Origin: Competibacteraceae bacterium UBA3908
GTDB lineage: Bacteria > Pseudomonadota > Gammaproteobacteria > Competibacterales > Competibacteraceae
Direction of reading: 5' to 3'
DNA: 29,956 nt
Assembly (NCBI GenBank): GCA_002391525.1
Contig: DGFE01000101.1
Span: forward strand, 7,392 to 37,347
Of this stretch, positions 23,901 to 29,956 are shown in pieces. The first letter of the stretch is position 1. Each line of letters begins with the position of its first letter. The notes under the pieces were generated by a model. It was not told the origin of the DNA. It searched no databases and saw nothing but the letters and a program-made list of their open reading frames with translations. A program made the position numbers and the translations under genes.

Positions 23901-24002
23901 AGACCATGTAGGGCGGGCACGGCCCGCCATATCGGTGGTGTCGGATGATGGATAAGACCATGTAGGGCGGGCATGGCCCGCCATATCGGTAGTGTCGGAT
24001 GA
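23901..24002. repeat. tandem direct repeat of 48 bases, each with a REP palindrome
   Basis: Two copies spaced 54 bases apart (23901-23948 and 23955-24002) differ at two positions. Each contains AGACCAT, a REP palindrome (GTAGGGCGGGC, one or two loop bases, GGCCCGCC; 23908-23928 and 23962-23982) and a conserved ATATCGGT(G/A)GTGTCGGATGA tail. They lie downstream of the RAYT gene in the same orientation. Confidence 0.88.
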
Positions 24003-24010
24003 ATCGTGAA

Positions 24011-24031
24011 GGTGGGCAGTGCCCACCCTAC
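24011..24031. repeat. REP palindrome, inverted orientation, after the tandem pair
   Basis: GGTGGGCAGTGCCCACC then CTAC is inverted relative to the two preceding palindromes and pairs with REP2 upstream of the transposase. It closes the RAYT/REP block; A/T-rich sequence begins just beyond. Confidence 0.8.
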
Positions 24032-24051
24032 CGGACTACCGGGCTATCGGG

Positions 24052-24582
24052 TTATCGAACTACGGACACGGACACTCGGCCCACAGTGAATGGTTCGATC
24101 CAACATGTTTTATCATCCGTTGACTGAACTAATAATTGGCCGCTTATTCTGCCCCAGCTCGCCGGCAAGAGTTCACGGCCTCCGAGATTCGAGTCAAAAA
24201 TTAGGCTGGCGGTTAGGCTTTTGTCGGGTCGTATTAGAGAGAAGCTTACTGCAGCTTTAGAGCAGTCCTGGATAGAAATGTCGTCAAAGGCAATCCCGGT
24301 GATGCCTCGATAGCGGATAACGAAATGTATGCCACCCTCAATTTGAAGCGTTGGCCACGGCGTAACCACAGCGACTCACACGGGAACCGACCCGGTATTT
24401 CTTATCTCAAATCCGGCTGTGGCCTGAATCCCAGTATTGCGGCTTCTGCCTGGGATTGGCGACACCTCAACCGTTGAAAACGTGTATTCGAATTGGCCGG
24501 TCTTGTTGATCGAGTCACCTTTTTCGGCTGCGGCTGTCATCGAAAGTAGCATTGCCAGAATCAATATCAATGTACTTTGCAT
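24052..24582 (-). pseudogene. secreted protein of unknown function split by an in-frame TGA
   Basis: From the ATG at 24582 the product starts with a signal peptide (MQSTLILILAMLLSMTAAA, cut after Ala19 or so). It runs 68 codons to a TGA at 24378-24376. Beyond it the same frame stays open for 107 codons to TAA at 24052, with continuous protein-like sequence (VVTPWPTLQIEGG, ISIQDCSKAAVSFSLI, WIEPFTVGRVSVSVV). The stretch GFEIRNTGSVPV-stop-VAVVTPWP suggests that one codon, for example CGA for Arg, mutated to TGA. The full product would be about 176 residues, periplasmic, with two cysteines. It overlaps the end of the upstream membrane-protein gene by 16 bases, so the two belong together. I recognise no family. 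Confidence 0.65.
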
Positions 24583-25367
24583 ATATCCCCTTCTATGATC
24601 GGTGAGTTAAGGCGTTGGGCATCGTCGATGCCACTCGCAAGGAGCCCCGCGAGTTCATGGGTCGCAATGAGCATGTTACCGGCAAAAGAATCAGCCTTAG
24701 CGTATTTGCACCGAACGCTGCAGTCCAACTTGGGTTCGGGGCACGCACCAACCGAGTCTCCGGTACAGATTGTGAACCGTGCGACCACGAGGGCGGCCGA
24801 GCCGCTGCCTTCCGTGACTTGATGTGACAGTCCGCCGGAAAGTTGTATGACGGCGGGAGATGACAGGTCTCGTGCCGTCAATTCGGTCGTTGTTCTTGAT
24901 TGCAGCGACTGAAGGTTAAATGGTGTCTCGCCGCAATCTCTCTTGTACTGAATTGCTATCTCCTTAGGGGATGCGGACGATCCGCTACTTAGCGGCGGTT
25001 GACCATTGACTTTCCGAGGTTGAGACTCATGTTCAGAAAACAATGCAGGCTTTTCCGATGGGATTTTGTCATCATTCATTTTTGGATGAGGAACCCGATC
25101 CGGGAGAGGCAAGGGGATGTTAGGGATCGGTTTTGGCTCGGACTGTTGCGGTGACTCCTTCCCCGAAAATGCAGCCTTGGCAATCTCCTTGAGAATCTCC
25201 CCAGGGGACTTATCTACAAGTCCTTGTAGCAAAAGTAAAAAAGCCACCACTATGAGCGCTATTAGATATTTGGTTTTGCGGAGTGTTCTAGGCAGTCCAC
25301 GAACGCTCCCGATCCAATTATCAAGGTGGTCTTCAAGCCAAGTCTTTTCGTTTTCTGGGTCAGCCAT
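24567..25367 (-). CDS. uncharacterised single-pass membrane protein with periplasmic cysteine-containing domain
   Basis: 266 residues from the ATG at 25367 (the frame is open to 25454, but the extra part is not protein-like). An acidic cytosolic leader with WLEDHLDNWIGSVRGLPRTLRK is followed by one transmembrane helix (about 34-51, YLIALIVVAFLLLLQGLV). A Pro/Ser/Lys-rich linker (about 70-140) leads to a C-terminal domain with six cysteines (RDCGE, TICTG, GACPEP, LDCSVRC, DICKVH). The cysteines probably form disulfides outside the cytoplasm. I recognise no named family. Codon use is visibly more A/T-rich than the flanking genes, suggesting horizontal transfer. It overlaps the secreted-protein gene downstream. 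Confidence 0.7.
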   Translation of the reverse strand: MADPENEKTWLEDHLDNWIGSVRGLPRTLRKTKYLIALIVVAFLLLLQGLVDKSPGEILKEIAKAAFSGKESPQQSEPKPIPNIPLPLPDRVPHPKMNDDKIPSEKPALFSEHESQPRKVNGQPPLSSGSSASPKEIAIQYKRDCGETPFNLQSLQSRTTTELTARDLSSPAVIQLSGGLSHQVTEGSGSAALVVARFTICTGDSVGACPEPKLDCSVRCKYAKADSFAGNMLIATHELAGLLASGIDDAQRLNSPIIEGDICKVH

Positions 25368-25651
25368 CGCTAGATTAATCTCACATTTTTTCAATCTTGG
25401 GAGATCTGATGCAGTTGATGAATGTGTACTGAATCCTGGGGTGGACAAAGCCATTTCTGCAAGGCCAACGTAAATAAATTAGACACCCTAAAAAATGTAT
25501 TTTTCCACCTCGAGGCGACGTCGAAAAACGTATCAATAGAGCAACGTGCTTCAGTTTCAACCGCATATATCGAATCCCTATCCATCAAGAAGGATGTTTT
25601 TATATTTTGACGCAATGGCAATGAATTGGATAGCTCCGAAACTTCGGGGAC

Positions 25652-25683
25652 GCATCTGTTGCCCCTACCGGGGCAACAGATGC
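25652..25683. repeat. perfect 14-base inverted repeat
   Basis: GCATCTGTTGCCCC, four-base loop TACC, then the exact reverse complement. No U-run follows on either strand, so it is not a standard terminator. It sits where base composition returns to the genome norm and could be a small palindromic repeat element. Confidence 0.75.
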
Positions 25684-25690
25684 ACCGGCC

Positions 25691-25708
25691 TACTCGTGGC
25701 AACGAGTA
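25691..25708. repeat. second short hairpin, 7-base stem
   Basis: TACTCGT and ACGAGTA pair perfectly around GGCA, eight bases after the 14-base hairpin. It lies upstream of the htpG promoter, so it would not be in the htpG leader. Confidence 0.5.
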
Positions 25709-25763
25709 ACCTTGAAACGGACCCCCCACCCTCCCGACCCCCAAAACTTGCCGAGCGCACCGC

Positions 25764-25791
25764 CTTGAAATCCCGCCGTTTGCCCGCATAT
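25764..25791 (+). promoter_or_regulatory. sigma-32 (RpoH) heat-shock promoter of htpG
   Basis: CTTGAAA (25764-25770), a 13-base spacer, and CCGCATAT (25784-25791) match the RpoH consensus CTTGAAA-N13-CCCCATNT with one change in the -10. The start would be near 25797, about 35 bases before the htpG ATG. Another CTTGAAA at 25711 has no matching -10 at a proper distance. Confidence 0.75.
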
Positions 25792-25831
25792 CCGACCGCA
25801 AACCGTGAACCCCATCAGGAGCCCGTCACCC

Positions 25832-27751
25832 ATGACCGTCGAAGCCCACAAGGAAACCCTTGGTTTTCAGGCCGAGGTGCAGCAATTGCTGCGCCTGGTC
25901 GCGCATTCCCTCTATTCCCACAAGGAAGTCTTCCTCCGCGAACTGATCTCCAACGCCTCCGACGCCTGCGACAAGCTGCGCTTCGAGGCCCTGACCGATG
26001 GCGCCCTGTACGAGAACGATCCGGACCTGAAAATCCGGGTCAGTTTCGACAAGGACGCCCGCACCATCACCGTCGCCGACAACGGCATCGGCATGGACCG
26101 GCAGGAGGTCATCGACAACATCGGCACCATCGCCCGTTCCGGCACCCGCCAGTTCATGCAGAAGCTGACCGGCGATCAGGCCAGAGACGCCCACCTGATC
26201 GGCCAGTTCGGCGTCGGCTTCTATTCCAGCTTCATCGTCGCCGACAAAGTCACGCTGCGCACCCGCCGCGCCGGCATGGGCGCCGAACACGGCGTGCTCT
26301 GGGAGTCCACGGGAGAGGGTGAATACACGCTGGAAACGATTGAGAAACCCACGCGTGGCACCGAGGTCACCCTGCACCTGCGCGAGGACGAGAGCGACCT
26401 GCTGAACGAGTGGCAGTTGCGCTCAATCATCACCAAGTATTCCGATCACATCACCCTGCCGGTGATCATGCCGGTGCAGAAATACAGCGAGGACAAGGAC
26501 GCGCCGCCGAAGATCGAGGACGAGCGGATCAATCAGGCGGCGGCGCTGTGGGCGCGACCCAAGCAGGACATCAAGGAAGAGGAATACAAGGAGTTCTACA
26601 AGCACGTCGGCCACGACTTCGAGGATCCGCTGGCCTGGACCCACAACCGGGTCGAGGGCAAGCTGGAATACACCTCGCTGCTGTTCATCCCGGCCCGCGC
26701 ACCCTTCGACCTGTGGGATCGCGAGCAGCGCCACGGCGTGAAGCTGTACGTGCAACGGGTGTTCATCATGGACGACGCCGAGCACCTGATGCCGCGCTAT
26801 CTGCGTTTCGTGCGCGGCGTCATCGACTCCAACGACCTGCCGCTGAACATCTCCCGCGAAATCCTGCAAAGCAGCAAGATAGTGGACAGCATCCGCGCCG
26901 GTTCGGTCAAGAAGGTGCTGGGCCTGCTGGAGGATCTGGCTGAAAACGACGCCGAGAAATACGGCAAGTTCTGGAAAGAGTTCGGGCGAGTGCTGAAGGA
27001 AGGGCCGGCAGAGGATTACGGCAACCGTGAGCAAATCGCCAAGCTGCTGCGCTTCGCCTCGACCCATGCCGACAGCGCCGAGCAAACTGTTTCCCTGGCT
27101 GATTACGTCGGGCGAATGAAGGAGGGGCAGGATAAGATTTACTATATTGTTAGTGACAGTTTCGCCGCCGCCAAGAACAGCCCCCATCTGGAAATTTTCC
27201 GCAAGAAAGGTTTGGAGGTGTTGTTGCTGACCGACCGGGTCGATGAATGGCTGATGTCGCACCTGACCGAGTTCGAAGGCAAGCATTTCCAGTCGGTCGC
27301 CAAGGGTGCGCTGGATCTGGACAAGATCGCTTCGGAAGAGGAAAAGCAGGAACGGAAGCAGGCCGAGGATCAGTTCAAGGATTTGCTGACGCGGGTCAAG
27401 GAGGTGCTGGGTGATCAAGTCAAGGAGGTGCGGATTTCCTCGCGGCTGACCGATTCGCCGGCTTGTCTGGTGGTGGACGAATATGCCCTCAGCGCCCATC
27501 TGGAGCGGATGTTGCGCGACGCCGGCCAGAACGTGCCGATGAGCAAACCCTATCTGGAACTGAATCCCCACCATCCGCTGGTGACGCGCCTGAAGGGCGA
27601 GGCGGACGCTGGCCGCTTCGGCGACCTGACCCATTTGCTGTTCGAGCAGGCGGTACTGGCGGAAGGGGGACAGTTGGAAGATCCGGCCAGTTTCGTCCGG
27701 CGGCTGAATGCGCTGTTGCTGGCGCTGGACCAGCGAAGCGATTACCCTTAG
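25832..27751 (+). CDS. htpG: molecular chaperone HtpG (HSP90)
   Basis: 639 residues, collinear with E. coli HtpG. The N-terminal ATPase has FLRELISNASDACDKLR (Glu37, Asn41), ADNGIGMDR (Asp83), GTIARSGT and IGQFGVGFYSSFIVAD. The middle domain has YKEFYKHVGHDFEDP, EYTSLLFIPARAP and RFVRGVIDSNDLPLNISRE, and the C-terminal dimer domain ends with YLELNPHHPLVTRL. It is an ATP-driven homodimeric cytosolic chaperone acting after DnaK on partly folded proteins. AGGAG is ten bases before the ATG at 25832, and a sigma-32 promoter lies at 25764. livF follows after four bases. A second, divergent HSP90 gene is at 17825. Confidence 0.98.
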   Translation: MTVEAHKETLGFQAEVQQLLRLVAHSLYSHKEVFLRELISNASDACDKLRFEALTDGALYENDPDLKIRVSFDKDARTITVADNGIGMDRQEVIDNIGTIARSGTRQFMQKLTGDQARDAHLIGQFGVGFYSSFIVADKVTLRTRRAGMGAEHGVLWESTGEGEYTLETIEKPTRGTEVTLHLREDESDLLNEWQLRSIITKYSDHITLPVIMPVQKYSEDKDAPPKIEDERINQAAALWARPKQDIKEEEYKEFYKHVGHDFEDPLAWTHNRVEGKLEYTSLLFIPARAPFDLWDREQRHGVKLYVQRVFIMDDAEHLMPRYLRFVRGVIDSNDLPLNISREILQSSKIVDSIRAGSVKKVLGLLEDLAENDAEKYGKFWKEFGRVLKEGPAEDYGNREQIAKLLRFASTHADSAEQTVSLADYVGRMKEGQDKIYYIVSDSFAAAKNSPHLEIFRKKGLEVLLLTDRVDEWLMSHLTEFEGKHFQSVAKGALDLDKIASEEEKQERKQAEDQFKDLLTRVKEVLGDQVKEVRISSRLTDSPACLVVDEYALSAHLERMLRDAGQNVPMSKPYLELNPHHPLVTRLKGEADAGRFGDLTHLLFEQAVLAEGGQLEDPASFVRRLNALLLALDQRSDYP

Positions 27752-27755
27752 CGAC

Positions 27756-28469
27756 ATGCTGCTGGAAGCCGAAAATCTGCATGTCCGTTATGGCAACGTC
27801 GAAGCGCTGCACGGAATCAACCTGAGCGTCCGCCAGGGCGAGATCGTCACCATTCTGGGGGCGAACGGCGCCGGCAAGACCACCACCCTGCGCGCCATCA
27901 GCGGTTTGCTGCGACCGTCGCAGGGGGAAATCCGCTTCGAGTCCCAAGCGATCCACAAACTGCCCGCCCATCGCCTGGTGGCGATGGGTATCGCCCAGGC
28001 CCCGGAAGGCCGCCGCATTTTCGGCACGCTCACCGTGCGGGAAAATCTCAATCTGGGCGCTTTCACCCGCGCAGATCCAGCGAAGGTCGCCAAGACCCTG
28101 CAATGGATTCACGAATTGTTTCCGGTGCTGGCGCAGCGCCGTGACCAGCTGGCCGGCACCCTGAGCGGCGGCGAACAGCAAATGCTGGCGATTGGCCGGG
28201 CGTTGATGGCGAATCCGCGGATTCTGCTGCTGGACGAACCCAGCCTCGGACTGGCGCCATTGCTGGTCAAGGCGATCTTCCAGACCCTGTGGGAAATCAA
28301 CGAAGCGGGCGTGACCATCGTGCTGGTCGAGCAGAATGCCCGCGCCGCGCTGAAACTGGCGCATCGCGGCTATGTGATGGAAGTGGGCCGGATCGTGCTG
28401 GAAGACCGCGCCGAGGCGTTGCTGGCCAATCCCGAAATCCGCAACGCCTATCTGGGCGGCGGCGAATGA
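27756..28469 (+). CDS. livF: branched-chain amino-acid-type ABC transporter ATPase, LivF-like
   Basis: 237 residues. GANGAGKTT (Walker A), LSGGEQQM (signature), ILLLDEPSLGLAP (Walker B) and VLVEQNA (H-loop region) are present. GIAQAPEGRRIFGTLTVRENL and RGYVMEVGRIVLE identify the LivF group. LivF pairs with LivG to energise LivHM uptake of leucine/isoleucine/valine or related amides. None of the partner genes (livG, livH, livM, livJ) is in the window, so the cargo cannot be told. The ATG is four bases after htpG, and the TGA overlaps the start of the EamA transporter gene (ATGA), a coupled pair. Confidence 0.9.
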   Translation: MLLEAENLHVRYGNVEALHGINLSVRQGEIVTILGANGAGKTTTLRAISGLLRPSQGEIRFESQAIHKLPAHRLVAMGIAQAPEGRRIFGTLTVRENLNLGAFTRADPAKVAKTLQWIHELFPVLAQRRDQLAGTLSGGEQQMLAIGRALMANPRILLLDEPSLGLAPLLVKAIFQTLWEINEAGVTIVLVEQNARAALKLAHRGYVMEVGRIVLEDRAEALLANPEIRNAYLGGGE

Positions 28470-29341
28470 GCGCGGAATCCGATATCGAGGTCGGGCCGGC
28501 AACGGTCGCCAACGATCCCGCCCACCGCCGCGCCGTGCTGATGTTGCTGGCGACGGCGATCCTGTGGAGCCTGGGCGGTCTGTTGATCAAATGGGTCGAC
28601 TGGAATCCGTTGGCTATCGCCGGGATGCGCAGTCTGATCGGCGCGGCGGTCATCGCGCTGGTTTTTCACAAGGAACTGCGCTTCACCGGATCGTTCGAGC
28701 AGATTGGCGCGGCGGTGGCCTACGCCGGCACGGTGGTGCTGTTCGTGGTCGCCAACAAGCTGACCACCGCCGCCAACGCCATCCTGCTGCAATACACCGC
28801 GCCGGTGTACGTCGCGCTGTTCAGCCCGTGGTTTCTGGGCGAGCGGGCGCAACGCAACGACTGGCTGAGTCTGGCGGTGATCCTGGTCGGGATGCTGCTG
28901 TTCTTCGGCGACGAACTCAGCCTGGACGGTTATCTCGGCAACGGGGTGGCGCTGGCCAGCGGGTTTTGTTTCGGCTGGCTGACCCTCTTTCTGCGCCGCC
29001 ACCGCGGGGAATCGGCGATGTCAGCGCTGGTGCTGGGCAATCTGCTGGCGGGCTTGATCGGCCTGCCGTTCATGTTCCAGTCCATGCCGGACGCCATGGG
29101 TTGGGTCGGACTCCTCCTCCTCGGCGTGGTGCAACTGGGTCTGCCTTACGTCATGTACGCGCTGGCGCTGCGCCACGTTCGCGCCGTGGAAGGGATACTG
29201 CTGCCCATGATCGAGCCGGTGCTCAATCCGGTTTGGGTGTTCCTGCTGCTGGGGGAAACGCCGGGACCGCTGGCGCTGCTCGGCGGGGCGATCATTCTAG
29301 GGGCGGTGATTTCCCGGGCAAGGTGGAGGGTGCGGGATTAA
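28466..29341 (+). CDS. EamA/DMT-family transporter
   Basis: 291 residues with ten hydrophobic segments in two EamA repeats (about 25-145 and 155-285). Typical patches are ILWSLGGLLIKW, ANAILLQYTAPVYVALFSPWFLGE in the first repeat and VEGILLPMIEPVLNPVWVFLLLGE in the second. The family exports amino acids and other metabolites across the inner membrane; the substrate is unknown. The start ATG overlaps the livF stop (28466-28469), so the two are translated together; whether they work together is not clear. Confidence 0.9.
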   Translation: MSAESDIEVGPATVANDPAHRRAVLMLLATAILWSLGGLLIKWVDWNPLAIAGMRSLIGAAVIALVFHKELRFTGSFEQIGAAVAYAGTVVLFVVANKLTTAANAILLQYTAPVYVALFSPWFLGERAQRNDWLSLAVILVGMLLFFGDELSLDGYLGNGVALASGFCFGWLTLFLRRHRGESAMSALVLGNLLAGLIGLPFMFQSMPDAMGWVGLLLLGVVQLGLPYVMYALALRHVRAVEGILLPMIEPVLNPVWVFLLLGETPGPLALLGGAIILGAVISRARWRVRD

Positions 29342-29395
29342 AATGAAACAATTTATGATCTTACTCGTCGCCCGCACCACGCAGGAACTCATCTC

Positions 29396-29956
29396 ATGGA
29401 ACTCACCGCCCTGACCGCGATTTCTCCCATCGACGGCCGCTACGCCGACCAGACCGCCGGCTTGCGGCCCATCTTCAGCGAGTATGGCCTGATCCGTCAT
29501 CGGGTGCTGGTCGAAGTGCGCTGGCTGCAAGCGCTGGCCCGTCATCCCGGCATTTCCGAAGTACCGCCGCTCGGCGAGCACGCCAACCGCATCCTCGAAG
29601 GCCTGGTCGAGCACTTCAGCCTCGCCGACGCCCAGCGAGTCAAGAATATCGAGCGCGCCACCAACCACGACGTGAAGGCGGTGGAATACCTGCTCAAGGA
29701 GAGAATCGCCGGCAATGCCGAACTGGAGGCGGTCAGCGAGTTCATCCATTTCGCCTGCACCTCCGAAGACATCAACAACCTGGCCTACGCGCTGATGCTG
29801 CGCGAGGCGCGCGCCCAAGCGCTACTGCCGGGACTGGACGGACTGATCGACGCCATTACCCGACTGGCGCGCCAGTACGCCGACCAGCCGATGTTGGCGC
29901 GCACGCACGGCCAACCTGCCTCGCCGACCACCCTCGGCAAGGAAATGGCGAATACC
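29396..29956 (+). CDS. purB: adenylosuccinate lyase, C-terminus beyond window
   Basis: 187 residues are visible of an enzyme usually about 456 long. LTAISPIDGRYADQTAGLR, IERATNHDVKAVEYLLKE, FIHFACTSEDINN and ARTHGQPASPTTLGKEM are signatures of the long gammaproteobacterial PurB type. It acts twice in purine synthesis, releasing fumarate from SAICAR and from adenylosuccinate. AGGAAC precedes the ATG. The 54-base gap after the EamA gene may hold its promoter, but none is obvious. Confidence 0.97.
   Translation, partial: MELTALTAISPIDGRYADQTAGLRPIFSEYGLIRHRVLVEVRWLQALARHPGISEVPPLGEHANRILEGLVEHFSLADAQRVKNIERATNHDVKAVEYLLKERIAGNAELEAVSEFIHFACTSEDINNLAYALMLREARAQALLPGLDGLIDAITRLARQYADQPMLARTHGQPASPTTLGKEMANT

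Larger units (their letters stand above)
25368..25831. other. 464-base non-coding stretch between the A/T-rich cassette and htpG
   Basis: The left part (to about 25640) is A/T-rich, with no reading frame that looks like a gene; the longest minus frames lack domain-like sequence. The right part holds a perfect 14-base-pair hairpin (25652-25683), a second hairpin (25691-25708) and the sigma-32 promoter of htpG (25764-25791). The break in composition near 25640 may mark the right edge of an insertion. Confidence 0.6.

Noticed and set aside
23226..24031. CRISPR array
   Set aside because: The repeats are palindromic REP elements in both orientations with irregular spacing around a RAYT gene, and no cas gene is present.
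24376..24378. Selenocysteine codon
   Set aside because: No convincing SECIS-like stem-loop lies directly after the TGA, and no selenoprotein family matches.
25711..25717. First CTTGAAA as the htpG promoter -35
   Set aside because: No CCCCATNT-like -10 lies 12-15 bases downstream; the copy at 25764 has a proper partner.
25391..25801. 136-codon minus-strand frame between the cassette and htpG
   Set aside because: It crosses the hairpins and the htpG promoter, has no ribosome site or domain-like pattern, and the part after the internal ATG at 25585 is only 64 residues.

Overview
The window is a GC-rich proteobacterial chromosome segment, almost fully coding. The gene order xseB-ispA-dxs, the rpsP-rimM-trmD-rplS cluster, minCDE, hslR, ycgN and rlmI point to a gammaproteobacterium. 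A cytochrome cd1 nitrite reductase (nirS) and a polyhydroxyalkanoate-granule phasin add denitrification and carbon storage. That combination would suit a Competibacter-like glycogen/PHA-storing denitrifier, but this placement is inference from gene content only.

Layout. 1-2503: nirS (3' end outside the window) diverges from a Crp/Fnr-type Dnr-like regulator gene. An FNR/DNR box lies between them at the class-II distance from a candidate nirS -10. 2512-4923 (minus): small membrane protein, quinone-oxidoreductase-like enzyme, and folE2. 5054-8178 (minus): xseB-ispA-dxs, the isoprenoid precursor operon. 8359-8847: phasin. 9065-11428 (minus): minC-minD-minE, then hslR. 11536-12015: SlyD-type FKBP prolyl isomerase. 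12213-12755 (plus): NlpC/P60 lipoprotein, convergent with a minus operon ycgN - MBL hydrolase - class II glutamine amidotransferase (14687-12752). 14745-17617 (minus): CBS protein, a decayed maltose O-acetyltransferase remnant, a coiled-coil tail-anchored small protein, rlmI and a Uma2-type nuclease.

17825-19669 (plus) encodes a divergent HSP90 paralogue, distinct from the canonical htpG at 25832-27751. 19774-21765 is the rpsP-rimM-trmD-rplS translation operon with a terminator after rplS. 21845-23229 holds cysQ and ogt, separated by G-rich repeats. 23226-24031 is a REP-associated tyrosine transposase (RAYT) flanked by five REP palindromes.

24052-25367 (minus) is visibly more A/T-rich and carries two unrecognised genes. 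One encodes a membrane-anchored, cysteine-containing protein; the other a secreted protein split by an in-frame TGA. This looks like an acquired accessory cassette between the RAYT and htpG. A 464-base non-coding stretch follows, with two perfect hairpins and a good sigma-32 promoter for htpG. The window ends with htpG, a livF-type ABC ATPase gene, an EamA-family transporter gene and the start of purB.

The points most worth follow-up are the HSP90 paralogue, the A/T-rich two-gene cassette with its in-frame stop, the RAYT/REP array, and the DNR box between nirS and its likely regulator. I found no CRISPR array, tRNA or rRNA.
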